A DNA stretch of 54,950 bases, from NCBI GenBank assembly GCA_955652915.1, contig CATPCJ010000176.1, positions 1 through 54,950 on the forward strand, written 5' to 3'. Shown piece by piece: positions 42,097-50,791 of the stretch (its first letter is position 1; every line of letters begins with the position of its first letter). Under the pieces are notes generated by a model, which saw nothing but the letters and a program-made list of their open reading frames with translations, was not told the DNA's origin and did no database searches. A program made the position numbers and the translations under genes. Source of the stretch: an uncultured Bryobacteraceae bacterium (GTDB lineage Bacteria > Acidobacteriota > Terriglobia > Bryobacterales > Bryobacteraceae).

Positions 42097-44201
42097 TGAA
42101 ATCATTTCTTGCTTTGCTCTTAGCGGCGGCGACGCTCGCTGCCCAGGAACCCATTCGTGGTTTTCCACAAACTCAATGGGCGGCCGAACGCGAATTGGAA
42201 CAGAAGGCCATTGCCTTCCCGCAAGCCAGCCGCCAGAAGATTTATCTGGAGCGCATGGCCAGGGTTCCGCATCACGCCGGATCGCCCGCATCGGCCGCGG
42301 TTGCCGAGTATGCGCTGGGATTGTTCAAGGAGTTCGGACTGGAGGCGCGCATCGAACACTTTGAAGCGATGCTGCCCTATCCCACCACCCGGACGCTGGA
42401 AATGGTCAGCCCGGTGAAATTCCGCGCCACGTTGAAGGAGCCTGCGGTCGCTGGCGATTCGTATTCTTCCGACGTCACGCAGCTTCCAACTTACAACGCG
42501 TATTCGGGCTCGGGCGATGTGACGGCTCCGCTGGTCTACGTGAACTACGGCGTTCCGGAAGATTACGATGCGCTGGCGAAACAGGGCATCGACGTCAAAG
42601 GCAAGATCGTAATCGCGCGTTACGGCAAGAGCTGGCGCGGCACCAAACCGAAAGTGGCGGCTGAACGCGGGGCGGTGGGTTGCCTGATTTATTCGGACCC
42701 GCGCGACGACGGCTATTTTCAAGGCGATGTGTATCCCAAGGGCCCCATGCGTCCGCCGGATGGAGTGCAGCGCGGCAGCGTGATGGACATGCCGCTCTAC
42801 GTCGGCGACCCGCTGTCGCCCGGCTGGGCATCCGAGAAGGGTTCCAAGCGGCTGGCCATTTCTGAAGCCAAATCGCTGATGACGATTCCGGTGATGCCGA
42901 TTTCTTATGCCGACGCTACTCCGCTGCTTCAAAACCTGGCGGGGCCGGTGGCGCCGGAAGCTTGGCGCGGCGCGTTGGGGTTCACGTATCACATCGGACC
43001 GGGTCCCGCCACCGCGCACTTCACGTTGGATTTCGACAACTCTACCCGTCCGCTGCACGACGTGATCGCGATGATTCCGGGCAGCACTTATCCGGATGAA
43101 TGGGTCGTCTACGGAAATCATCACGATGGTTGGGTGAACGGAGCGCACGATCCTCTCAGCGGGGCCGTGGCGCTGCTCGAAACCGCCCGCGCTCTGTCTG
43201 AATTGCGCAAACAAGGTTGGCAGCCGAAGCGAACCATCGTGCTGGCGCTGTGGGACGGCGAAGAGTTCGGACTGCTGGGCTCCACCGAGTGGGTGGAGAA
43301 ACATCAGGACGAGCTGTCGCGCAAAGCCGTCGTTTATATTAATTCCGATACGAATTCGAAGGGCACGATCGGCGCTTCGGGGTCGCATACTTTGGAGCGC
43401 TTCATGAGCGAAGTGCTGCGCGATTTGAAAGATCCCGAGAGCGGCAAGAGTCTGCTGGAAACCACGCGTACACGGCGCCGGCAGGGCGAGACTCCGCCCG
43501 AAGAGCCGCAAATTCCCGGCTTCCATTTGGGCGCCCTGGGCGCGGGTTCGGACTACGTCGCCTTCATCGATCACATCGGCATCGCGAGCTTGAATCTCGG
43601 CTTTGGCGGACAGAACCTCGGCGGCGTTTATCATTCGATCTACGACGATCCGGCCTGGTTCGAGAAATTCGCCGATCCCGGCTTTACCTACGGCGTGGCG
43701 TTTTCGCAGGTCACCGCCACCACGCTGCTGCGTCTGGCGAATGCCCCGGTGCTGCCATTTGAATTTGGGGAGTTCGGGAACACGGTGAATCGCTATGTGG
43801 AAGAGATCCGGAAATTGGCCGGAACGAAAGTGGATTTCAAGGCCGTGCAGGCGCAACTCGCCAAGACGGAGTTGGGCGCGAAGGCATACGAGGCTGCGCT
43901 GGCCGGCGCGATGTCGCGTCCGGACGCCGCCGGATTGGAGAAAGCGAATCGCGTGTTGTATGAGTCCGAACGCGCACTGATTTTGAACAAAGGTTTGCCT
44001 GGACGCGATTGGTACCGGCACCACATCTACGCGCCGGGAATGTACACCGGTTACGGGGCGAAGACGCTGCCCGGCATTCGCGAAGCGGTGGAGGGATCCC
44101 GTTGGGAGGAAGCGAACCGCGAGGCGCAAGATGTCGCGCGAGTTTTGGAGAGCCTCAACCAGCGCATCGAGGAAGCGACGAAGGCGTTGGCAGAACGCTA
44201 A
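42096..44201 (+). CDS. M28 peptidase of the glutamate carboxypeptidase II type
   Basis: 701 residues. A signal peptide (MKSFLALLLAAATLAAQ) is followed by an N-terminal segment, a protease-associated (PA) domain at about 120-290 (PLVYVNYGVPEDYDAL...KGKIVIARYGKSWRGTKPKVA), the M28 catalytic domain, and a transferrin-receptor-like dimerisation helix bundle from about residue 560. Zinc-site residues of the M28 fold are visible: VVYGNHHDGWVNGAHDPLSG (His, then Asp), LWDGEEFGLLGSTEW with the catalytic and ligand glutamates, VYINSDTN (Asp), and VYHSIYDD (His). The substrate is likely an acidic dipeptide or a peptide with a C-terminal glutamate. The start codon overlaps the dsbD stop by one base. Confidence 0.93.
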   Translation: MKSFLALLLAAATLAAQEPIRGFPQTQWAAERELEQKAIAFPQASRQKIYLERMARVPHHAGSPASAAVAEYALGLFKEFGLEARIEHFEAMLPYPTTRTLEMVSPVKFRATLKEPAVAGDSYSSDVTQLPTYNAYSGSGDVTAPLVYVNYGVPEDYDALAKQGIDVKGKIVIARYGKSWRGTKPKVAAERGAVGCLIYSDPRDDGYFQGDVYPKGPMRPPDGVQRGSVMDMPLYVGDPLSPGWASEKGSKRLAISEAKSLMTIPVMPISYADATPLLQNLAGPVAPEAWRGALGFTYHIGPGPATAHFTLDFDNSTRPLHDVIAMIPGSTYPDEWVVYGNHHDGWVNGAHDPLSGAVALLETARALSELRKQGWQPKRTIVLALWDGEEFGLLGSTEWVEKHQDELSRKAVVYINSDTNSKGTIGASGSHTLERFMSEVLRDLKDPESGKSLLETTRTRRRQGETPPEEPQIPGFHLGALGAGSDYVAFIDHIGIASLNLGFGGQNLGGVYHSIYDDPAWFEKFADPGFTYGVAFSQVTATTLLRLANAPVLPFEFGEFGNTVNRYVEEIRKLAGTKVDFKAVQAQLAKTELGAKAYEAALAGAMSRPDAAGLEKANRVLYESERALILNKGLPGRDWYRHHIYAPGMYTGYGAKTLPGIREAVEGSRWEEANREAQDVARVLESLNQRIEEATKALAER

Positions 44202-44210
44202 TGTCGGCCT

Positions 44211-44282
44211 GGCGCGGCCTTCAGGCCGCCGCCTCGAGATTAGTCTCGAGGCGGCGGACAAACTGTCCGCGGCACGCGGCGC
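44211..44282. repeat. Palindromic element at the end of M28 and fliJ, CTCGAGA type
   Basis: CCGCCGCCTCGAGA and TCTCGAGGCGGCGG form a hairpin (about 44226-44257) with a four-base loop, flanked by GCGGCCTTCAGGCCGC and CTGTCCGCGG-like arms. It lies between the convergent M28 and fliJ genes. The core is related to the element at 26230-26333. The fliJ reading frame runs into it and ends inside it. Confidence 0.7.
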
Positions 44283-44707
44283 GACCGCCGGGCTAGGAAC
44301 AACTCTGCGGCCAGATCCTCCTGCTCCTTGCCGGCTGCCGCTTTCCACGCGCCCAAGGACTTTTTTCGTAACTGTTCCAGGAGTTCGAACTTGCGGCGCG
44401 CTTCGATCACTTTCCTTCGCTGCTCAGTCACCTTGGTTCCGCGTTCCCACTCGGAATGCTCCAGTTGACGAACCCGTCCACGAATGTGCAGCCCGAAGGA
44501 ATCCAAGGATTCGAGTTCGGAGGATTGCACGCATACTTGCCCCAAAACCTGCCGCTGCGTTTGTGCTAATTCCTCCTGAATTACACGCTTCGTGGCGGCC
44601 AAACTTTTCAGTTCGGCTCGCAGTTGTTGGAGCTTCAGTTCCTCGATGTTGAGTAGTTCCAGCCGCCAGCGCCGGACCCGGTCGAGAGGAAAATTGAAGC
44701 GTTTCAT
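44240..44707 (-). CDS. fliJ: FliJ, flagellar export chaperone
   Basis: 155 residues. It is almost entirely helical and rich in E, Q, R and K, as FliJ proteins are: RFNFPLDRVRRWRLELLNIEE at the start, and VTEQRRKVIEARRKFELLEQLR in the middle. FliJ connects the FliI ATPase to the export gate and cycles export chaperones. It overlaps fliI by four bases, the usual order. The last 14 residues (SRRVPRTVCPPPRD) lie in the palindromic element at 44211-44282 and are probably a replaced C-terminus. Confidence 0.85.
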   Translation of the reverse strand: MKRFNFPLDRVRRWRLELLNIEELKLQQLRAELKSLAATKRVIQEELAQTQRQVLGQVCVQSSELESLDSFGLHIRGRVRQLEHSEWERGTKVTEQRRKVIEARRKFELLEQLRKKSLGAWKAAAGKEQEDLAAELFLARRSRRVPRTVCPPPRD

Positions 44708-46026
44708 CCCACTTGCAGAGCGAGTTCATTCATTCGTGCCAGCGTCTGCTCGAAGGGAGCATGTGCGCCCGCGTCTTGTTTCAGAAAGTCCATCAATTGC
44801 GGCCGCAACTTGATGGCGGCGTCCAGCTTTGGATTCGCTCCGCTGGCGTATGCGCCGAGATTGATAAGGTCCTCGGCGCGTTCATGGGTGGCCATCGCTT
44901 CGCGAATTTTCACCGCGGCGGTGCGCTGTTCCGGGCGGGATAGACGCGATGCCAGGCGGCTGACGGACTGCAGGATGTCGATGGCCGGATAGTGCCCCGC
45001 CGCGCCAAGCTGCCGGGAGAGAACGATGTGACCGTCGAGGATAGCCCGAACCGCGTCGCAGATTGGCTCATTGAAATCGTCGCCTTCCACCAGGACCGTA
45101 AAAAAGCCCGTGATGGACCCGTTCTGGAAGCGGCCGGCGCGTTCGAAGATCTTGGGAAGCAGGTTGAAGACCGAGGGAGTATATCCTTTTTGACTGGGCG
45201 GTTCACCGGCGGCGAGGCCGATCTCTCGTTGCGCCATGGCCAGCCGCGTGACCGAATCCATGACCAGCAGGACGTCGGCGCCCCGATCGCGAAAATACTC
45301 GGAGACAGCCAGCGCGACGAAAGCGGCGCGAATTCGCAGCGGAGCCGGCCGGTCGGAGGTGGCAACCACGATTACGGAGCGCTTCAAGCCCTCGGGTCCC
45401 AATTCGTGTTCGATGAAATCGCGCACTTCGCGATTACGCTCTCCGATCAGCGCGATCACACTGACGTCCGCCGAACTCTGCCGCGACATCGCTCCCAGCA
45501 GAGTGCTCTTGCCGACTCCGCTGCCGCCGAAAATCCCAATCCTCTGGCCTTTGCCGCACGTGAGCAAACTATCGATCGCGCGAATGCCGGTGGCCAGCGG
45601 CTCGCCGATCGGTTCGCGGTCCAGCGGGCCGGGCGGCGAAGCGTAGAGATCGTACGGGCCATTCTCGTTGATTGCGCCGATCGGTCCCAGGCCGTCCAGC
45701 GGCTTTCCGAATCCGTCGATCACGCGTCCCAGTAATTGAGGGCCGACTTCCATGCGGGCGTCTTCCTTGCGGGCCGCGATTGGATCGCCCAGGTGCAACC
45801 CATCGGTCTCCTCCAGCGGCATGGATAAAACACGGCCGTCCCGAAATCCGATGACCTGGGTGCGGATCACGCGGCCGCTTTGCGTGTTGATTTCGCAAAA
45901 ATCGCCGACTCCGGCCGAGGGGCCGTTCGATTCCACCAGCAAGCCGACCAGCTCGGTAACATGCCCGATCCAGCGGCAGGTGTCGATGGCCGCCAGCTTC
46001 TCGTAATATGCAGGCAGCTTTATCAT
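44704..46026 (-). CDS. fliI: FliI, flagellar type III export ATPase
   Basis: 440 residues. Walker A is GGSGVGKST at residues 167-175, followed by LLGAMSRQ; Walker B is in DVLLVMDSVTRLAMAQREIGLA. GEPPSQKGYTPSVFNLLPKIFERAG and VVLEGDDFNEPI-like VLVEGDDFNEPICDAVRAILDGHI are signatures of the type III secretion ATPases related to F1 beta. It drives unfolding and export of flagellar substrates. Its start overlaps the fliH stop and its stop overlaps fliJ, so the three genes are translated together. Confidence 0.97.
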   Translation of the reverse strand: MIKLPAYYEKLAAIDTCRWIGHVTELVGLLVESNGPSAGVGDFCEINTQSGRVIRTQVIGFRDGRVLSMPLEETDGLHLGDPIAARKEDARMEVGPQLLGRVIDGFGKPLDGLGPIGAINENGPYDLYASPPGPLDREPIGEPLATGIRAIDSLLTCGKGQRIGIFGGSGVGKSTLLGAMSRQSSADVSVIALIGERNREVRDFIEHELGPEGLKRSVIVVATSDRPAPLRIRAAFVALAVSEYFRDRGADVLLVMDSVTRLAMAQREIGLAAGEPPSQKGYTPSVFNLLPKIFERAGRFQNGSITGFFTVLVEGDDFNEPICDAVRAILDGHIVLSRQLGAAGHYPAIDILQSVSRLASRLSRPEQRTAAVKIREAMATHERAEDLINLGAYASGANPKLDAAIKLRPQLMDFLKQDAGAHAPFEQTLARMNELALQVG

Positions 46027-46661
46027 GACCTTCGCACCAGATCGGCGAATCCTCGCTCGATTTCGGACAACTGAGTGTCGACCGATGCGTCGAGCGCGCC
46101 GCGGCTGGAATCGAGAATCGCCGCGCCGCGCTCCAGGCCAGGGTCGGCAATGACCTCCACCCGCCGCGGCAAGCCCATTTTTTCGAAATGCTGCTGGATC
46201 ATGGCCGCGTCTCCGGGATGTACGCGGACGCTATGCAATTCACGTCCATCGATTTTTTCGAGCGCAGCTTTTACCAGCCCTAACAGCGCCTCGGGAGCCA
46301 TCGTCAGCTCGCGGTGCAGTATGCGGCGGGCGATCGCGAGCGCCAGCGCGACCACGTCCTCTTCCGCTTCGTGGCGAAAGCGCTGCCGCACGCCAGTGAG
46401 TTCTTCCAAGGTCCGCGCCAGCCTGCCGTTGATAACGTCCATTTGAGCGGACATTTCGCGCGCCGCCGCATGTCCCTCCTGGAGACCTTGTTGGTAGGCG
46501 GCCAAAGCGCGCTGTTCCGCTTCGTCTTCCACCTGGGCAGCACGAGTGTCCGGTTCCCGTTTTGCGTGTTGAGGAGCCAAGCGGTCATCGTCTTCGGTGA
46601 CACTCCGCCAAGCTATCGGCTCCGCCGAAACATTGCCGCCACGATGCAGCTTAGACGACAT
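46023..46661 (-). CDS. fliH: FliH, flagellar export regulator
   Basis: 212 residues. The N-terminal part is charged and of variable sequence. The central helix (EEAYQQGLQEGHAAAREMSAQMD-like region) and the C-terminal FliH/V-ATPase-E-type domain with EDVVALALAIARRILHRELTMAPEALLGLVKAALEKI and HPGDAAMIQQHF are normal. FliH binds FliI and recruits it to the motor. It overlaps fliG by 11 bases and fliI by four. Confidence 0.88.
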   Translation of the reverse strand: MSSKLHRGGNVSAEPIAWRSVTEDDDRLAPQHAKREPDTRAAQVEDEAEQRALAAYQQGLQEGHAAAREMSAQMDVINGRLARTLEELTGVRQRFRHEAEEDVVALALAIARRILHRELTMAPEALLGLVKAALEKIDGRELHSVRVHPGDAAMIQQHFEKMGLPRRVEVIADPGLERGAAILDSSRGALDASVDTQLSEIERGFADLVRRS

Positions 46662-47682
46662 ATTGCTCCCCGACGGTCCCCTTTAAGCTGATAGTCCCTT
46701 CGGCGTCGAGTTGCCGGACCACGGCGATGATTTGTTGCTGGGCGGCTTCCACCTCCTTCAGCTTGATGGGGCCCAGGGCCTCCATGTCCTCCTTGAGCAT
46801 TTCGGCGCCGCGCTCCGACATGGCCTGCAGGAAGTGGGCCTTGACTTGTTCGCTGGTGCCCTTCAAGGCGATGGTGAGAATCTTCCGGTCTACCTTGCCC
46901 AGCACTTCCTTGATCGCGTCCGGACCCACCAGCAAGAGATCTTCAAAGACGAACATAAGGTGGCGGATGGTTTCCACCAGATGGGGGTCGCTTTCCTCTA
47001 TCGAGTCCAGGATTTCCTTGCTGCTTCCTGAATCCAGACGATTGAACATCTCCGACACGGCCCGGACGCCGCCGTAGGATTCGCGGCTGAGTTCTCCCAA
47101 GGCTTTCAGCTTCTCGCCGATGATGGAAGCGATCTTGGAAATGATGACGGGTGAGATCTGATCCAGGTTCGCCATGCGCAGCGCCACATCGCCGCGAAGT
47201 TCGAGCGGCAGGGAAATCAGAAGCCCGGCGGCTTGGGAGGCGTTCAAGTGGGAAAGGATCAGGGCAATGGTCTGCGGGTGCTCGTTATGGATAAATTTGG
47301 CGAGCTGTTGCGGCTCGACTTTTTGGAGCGAATCGAAACTGGCCGTTTCCGAACCGAGCGTCTTCAGCAACCGGTCCAATAGTTTCTTGGCCGGCTCCGG
47401 CCCGAACGCGGTCATCATCATCTTCTTGGCGTAGTCGATGCCGCCCTTGAGAACGAAGTCGCGAGCCATCGACATCTGGTAGAACTCTTCGAGGACCTGC
47501 TCGGCCTGCTCGTTGCTGATGGAGGTGATGAGCGCCACTTCGCGGCCGATCGCCTGGACCTCATCCTCATCCAACTGCCGCAAGATCTCGCCGCTGGTCT
47601 GGTCGCCAAGAATGATCATCAGAATGGCGGCCTTGCGGACGCCAGGGACATGCGGCGCAACTGGTTCGAGGTTCTGAATCAT
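46651..47682 (-). CDS. fliG: FliG, flagellar motor switch protein
   Basis: 343 residues. The three ARM-like domains are visible: KAAILMIILGDQTSGEILRQLDEDEV at the start, the middle domain with LAKFIHNEHPQTIALILSHLNASQAAGLLISLP (the EHPQ motif), and the C-terminal motor domain with FEDLLLVGPDAIKEVLGKVDRKILTIALKG. FliG forms the rotor ring on FliF and takes torque from the stator. It starts 18 bases after fliF stops. Confidence 0.96.
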   Translation of the reverse strand: MIQNLEPVAPHVPGVRKAAILMIILGDQTSGEILRQLDEDEVQAIGREVALITSISNEQAEQVLEEFYQMSMARDFVLKGGIDYAKKMMMTAFGPEPAKKLLDRLLKTLGSETASFDSLQKVEPQQLAKFIHNEHPQTIALILSHLNASQAAGLLISLPLELRGDVALRMANLDQISPVIISKIASIIGEKLKALGELSRESYGGVRAVSEMFNRLDSGSSKEILDSIEESDPHLVETIRHLMFVFEDLLLVGPDAIKEVLGKVDRKILTIALKGTSEQVKAHFLQAMSERGAEMLKEDMEALGPIKLKEVEAAQQQIIAVVRQLDAEGTISLKGTVGEQYVV

Positions 47683-47700
47683 AGGGTTACGATACGCTCA

Positions 47701-49368
47701 TCAGGTCTTGGCGTCATTCATCCACGACCGCATCACCTGGGCCATGACCGTAGAGTCCTTTTTCGCCTGCTCGGCGATGTGTTTGCCCAATACTTCAGTC
47801 TTCTTGGTTACCGGAGGAAGTTTTAGCGCGCTCAAGGCATCGGCCTCCTGTTTCTGGCGAAGCGCGGCCTGTTCGGCAAGCTGGTTTTCGATCTGCTTTG
47901 CCAGGTGCTCCCCTTTCTGTTGACCGGTGGTGATCTGCTCGATGATTTCGGCATGGGCCGACTTCTTCTTGCGGCCACGGAGCTTGAGGATTGTTCCCAG
48001 TAAGAGGGATAGCAGCAGCCCAACTCCCAGTGCGATCACGAGGTATTTGTTCTTCAAGATCTGTTCGAGCCGTGATGGCGCGGCAAGAACCGGAGGCTTC
48101 GGCGCTTCCGGCAACTGCTCCGGGTTTAGCGTGGCTTCGAAAGGAAGGCACTCGACCACTAATTGGTCCCCGCGTGCGGCGGAAAAACCAATCACGCCCG
48201 CGACTAAATCGTGTATAGTCTTCAGCTTTTCGGGAGTTGGCGGTTCGACGATCCGCTTCAGCTTGGCTCCGGCGCCTTCCCAGCGGACTTGCTGATCCAC
48301 AAGCAAGGACACGGACATGTGCTTTACCGCGCCCTGTGGCAGACGCATCTTACGAACGACGTGGCTGGATTGATAGCTTATGTTCTCAGTGCGGCGCGTG
48401 GTTCCATTGCTTCCGGCGGCGGGACGCCCGGTAGGCCGGGGTAGGTTGGAGGCTGTCCCGGGAACACCCAGGGCGCTGCTTCCACCGCTGATATCTTCCG
48501 TCTTTTGGGACGTCACCATGACCGATTTATTCGGATCGAAAGTCTCTTCACTTTGTTCGCCGCTGGTGAAATCGCACTCGACCGATGCCGTGGCGCGAAA
48601 CCGGTTGGCGCCGAGCAAAGGCTCCAGGGTAGTGTTGATCTTGGCCAGCAAGTCTCGCTCTATCTTCTGGCGATAATCGAGCGTGGCTTCAGAAGGCTCC
48701 GTGTCATCCGCCGACGCCCCCGCCGACGCCTTTCGCGCGCGATTGAGTAGATTTCCGCGCATATCCACGACAGAAACAGCCTCAGGTTGAAGACCTTCCA
48801 CCGCGCTGGCGGTCAATTGGCAGATGGCCATGACATTTTGCGTGGAGAGCAGCATTCCGGGCCGGAGCTTTACCAGCACGCTGGCCTTGGCCGGCTGGCG
48901 AGTTTCGAGGAAAACCGACTCCTTTGGGAAGGTGATGTGGATGCGCGCCTGCTCCACCGCCGAGATCGCTATTACGGAACGTTCCAATTCGCCTTCGAGC
49001 GCGCGATGATAGTTCACTTGCTCGGCGAAATCGCTGGCGCCGAAGTTCGTTTTGTCGAACAGTTCATAGCCGATCCGTCCGCTTTTCGGCACGCCGGCCG
49101 CGGCAAGCTGCAACCGGAGCTCGGCGACCTTGGACGACGGAACCAGGACCGACGCGCCGCCTTCGGACAACCGGAATTCCGACCCGTTCTCACGCACTTT
49201 CGCCAGCACGCCAGCCGCGTCTTCCGGCGACAGGGAGCTATAAAGGGGCCGGAAATCGCGCTCCTGATTCCAGTGCGAGAACGCCGCCAGAACAGCGATC
49301 ACGGCCACGGCGGCAAGCAAAATCGAGACGATTTGTTTCCGCGTCAGGCTATCAAGCAGTCGCTTCAT
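47701..49368 (-). CDS. fliF: FliF, flagellar MS-ring protein
   Basis: 555 residues. Two transmembrane helices flank the periplasmic ring-building domains: KQIVSILLAAVAVIAVLAAF near residue 15 and YLVIALGVGLLLSLLLGTIL near residue 440. YSSLSPEDAAGVLAKVRENG and the SVIAISAVEQARIHITFPKESVF segment are conserved ring-building motifs. The C-terminal cytoplasmic tail binds FliG. It lies six bases after fliE. Confidence 0.96.
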   Translation of the reverse strand: MKRLLDSLTRKQIVSILLAAVAVIAVLAAFSHWNQERDFRPLYSSLSPEDAAGVLAKVRENGSEFRLSEGGASVLVPSSKVAELRLQLAAAGVPKSGRIGYELFDKTNFGASDFAEQVNYHRALEGELERSVIAISAVEQARIHITFPKESVFLETRQPAKASVLVKLRPGMLLSTQNVMAICQLTASAVEGLQPEAVSVVDMRGNLLNRARKASAGASADDTEPSEATLDYRQKIERDLLAKINTTLEPLLGANRFRATASVECDFTSGEQSEETFDPNKSVMVTSQKTEDISGGSSALGVPGTASNLPRPTGRPAAGSNGTTRRTENISYQSSHVVRKMRLPQGAVKHMSVSLLVDQQVRWEGAGAKLKRIVEPPTPEKLKTIHDLVAGVIGFSAARGDQLVVECLPFEATLNPEQLPEAPKPPVLAAPSRLEQILKNKYLVIALGVGLLLSLLLGTILKLRGRKKKSAHAEIIEQITTGQQKGEHLAKQIENQLAEQAALRQKQEADALSALKLPPVTKKTEVLGKHIAEQAKKDSTVMAQVMRSWMNDAKT

Positions 49369-49374
49369 TTCACC

Positions 49375-49695
49375 TTACATTTGCATGCGCATGACTTCCT
49401 GATAGGCAGTCACCACTTTGTTTCTAACCTGCACGAACAAGTCGAAGGCGATTCCCGCCTGCTGTGTCGCGAGCGCCACTTTGTGGACCTCTTGATCCTC
49501 CCCGGAAAGAAACTTCCCGATGGCGGTCTCCGAGTTCTGCTGAAACTGCTCGACGCGCCCGATTGCGTCGGAAAGGACGGACTGGAACCCACCCGCGGGG
49601 CTCTTTCCCACGCCGGACGGTGCATTTCCCAGACCGGACGGTTCAATGGCGGCAATCGACGCCGGCGGACGTATAGAAGTGAGGGGAATAGACAT
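49375..49695 (-). CDS. fliE: FliE, hook-basal body complex protein
   Basis: 106 residues. The C-terminal half matches FliE: FQSVLSDAIGRVEQFQQNSE, then LSGEDQEVHKVALATQQAGI and FDLFVQVRNKVVTAYQEVMRMQM. FliE joins the MS ring to the rod. The ATG at 49695 has no ribosome-binding site at the normal distance; it lies six bases after the stop of a two-codon mini-frame in the tandem repeat at 49702-49750, so translation may rely on coupling. Confidence 0.9.
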   Translation of the reverse strand: MSIPLTSIRPPASIAAIEPSGLGNAPSGVGKSPAGGFQSVLSDAIGRVEQFQQNSETAIGKFLSGEDQEVHKVALATQQAGIAFDLFVQVRNKVVTAYQEVMRMQM

Positions 49696-49701
49696 GGCGG
49701 G

Positions 49702-49750
49702 TTATTTCATCAACTCCTTTATTTCATCAACTCCTTCATTTCATCAACTC
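49702..49750 (-). repeat. 17-base tandem repeat with mini-reading frames ahead of fliE
   Basis: The unit GAGTTGATGAAATRAAG occurs about three times on the minus strand; the first copy encodes the last residues of FlgC (ELMK and stop). Each additional copy carries AAGGAG, TTG and ATG AAA TAA, a ribosome-binding site plus a two-codon frame. A six-codon frame (MKELMK) overlaps the flgC stop. The last TAA lies six bases before the fliE start codon. Confidence 0.8.
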
Positions 49751-50173
49751 GATGGAATGCAGGATCATGTCCTTGATGGCCGTCATGGCCGCGACATTGC
49801 CCTGGTAGCCGCGCGACGCGCCCAGCAAATCCACCATGTCTTCAGCCGGATTGATTCGCGGGAACGCCACGTACCCGTCCTTGTCGGCGTCCGGATGCCC
49901 GGGAATATAGCGCCTGTCCGGTTCGCGTGTGTCTTCCACTACGTCGGCGACATCCACACCATTCACTCCCGAACCCATTTCTGTTTGGAAGACCGCTGAA
50001 AACGGGGAACCCTGCGCCGAACTGGTGAAGACGGCGTCTTTCCGGCGATAAGGACCGCCCTCCGGGGTACGGGTAGTCTCGGAGTTTGCAAGATTCTCCA
50101 CCAGCAGCTCCGCGCGCGCGCGTTGCGCCGCCATGCCGGACGCACTAACCGATAGGACCGAGAACAGGCTCAT
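49736..50173 (-). CDS. flgC: FlgC, flagellar basal-body rod protein
   Basis: 145 residues. SVSASGMAAQRARAELLVENLANSETTRTPEGGPYRRKD is the typical N-terminal rod-protein motif, and LLGASRGYQGNVAAMTAIKDMILHSIELMK the typical C-terminus. FlgC forms part of the proximal rod with FlgB. It overlaps flgB by four bases. Confidence 0.96.
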   Translation of the reverse strand: MSLFSVLSVSASGMAAQRARAELLVENLANSETTRTPEGGPYRRKDAVFTSSAQGSPFSAVFQTEMGSGVNGVDVADVVEDTREPDRRYIPGHPDADKDGYVAFPRINPAEDMVDLLGASRGYQGNVAAMTAIKDMILHSIELMK

Positions 50174-50523
50174 GCTTTCCCCTCCTGGATTGCCGTTGTC
50201 ATTAGCTTCAACTGTGACCGCATCAGATTCGTAGCCAGGTTGAAGCGCAAAGCATTCTCGGCCAGCAACCGGGCCTCACGATCCATGCTGACGTTATTAC
50301 CGTCGTTTTTCACCAGCAAGCCGGGGGCATCCACCACATTGGCCGGGGTATCGTTGCTGAGACTCATGAATTCGAACTGAAAATCGACGTCCTTGGTCTT
50401 GTACCCGGGGGTGTCCACGTTGGCGATATTGGAGGCCACTAATTTCTGGCGCGCGCTCAATAAATCCATGTAGCGCTCGATATTATTGGTAGTGCGGTCT
50501 ATCACGCTTGTCCATACAAGCAT
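50170..50523 (-). CDS. flgB: FlgB, flagellar basal-body rod protein
   Basis: 117 residues from the ATG at 50523. The frame is open further upstream, but the sequence there is unlike FlgB. SARQKLVASNIANVDTPGYKTKDVDFQFEF is the family motif, and the C-terminus has DREARLLAENALRFNLATNLMRSQLKLMTTAIQEG. It is the first gene of the flagellar operon as seen here. No clear promoter was found in the 270 bases upstream. Confidence 0.9.
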   Translation of the reverse strand: MLVWTSVIDRTTNNIERYMDLLSARQKLVASNIANVDTPGYKTKDVDFQFEFMSLSNDTPANVVDAPGLLVKNDGNNVSMDREARLLAENALRFNLATNLMRSQLKLMTTAIQEGKA

Positions 50524-50637
50524 GTCTATCGCCAAAGGCAGTCTTATTGTTATGAAGCGATTGGTGTTGGGCGGGAGACAAGAATCTGTCTCGAAGACGA
50601 TGAATTGGCGCTGCGAATCGGAGACTGGGGGTCGCAA

Positions 50638-50667
50638 ACCAACACAGGCAAGAAGGCCTGTGCTACG
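50638..50667. repeat. Short dispersed palindrome, ACAGGCAAGAA type
   Basis: The core ACACAGGCAAGAAGGCCTGT, with a following GCTAC, matches the elements at 7187-7215 and 29456-29525. It lies in the 268-base gap between the divergent flgB and response-regulator genes. Just beside it (50575-50592) is a further hairpin, GAGACAAGAATCTGTCTC, of similar design. Confidence 0.7.
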
Positions 50668-50791
50668 TCCAGTAGAACCCTTACACTACGAGGACTAAGT
50701 AGTTTCAGTTGCCGGGCATAAGCAAAACCGGAAATTGATCCCGTACTAGTACCCCTGTAGAATCGAACTTCCGGTAGTCGATAGGAAATAT

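Noticed and set aside
42120..44348. A 742-codon open frame on the minus strand opposite the M28 peptidase gene.
   Set aside because: It lies wholly over a clear M28 peptidase and shows histidine/arginine-rich composition with no domain; this is the usual mirror of a high-GC gene.
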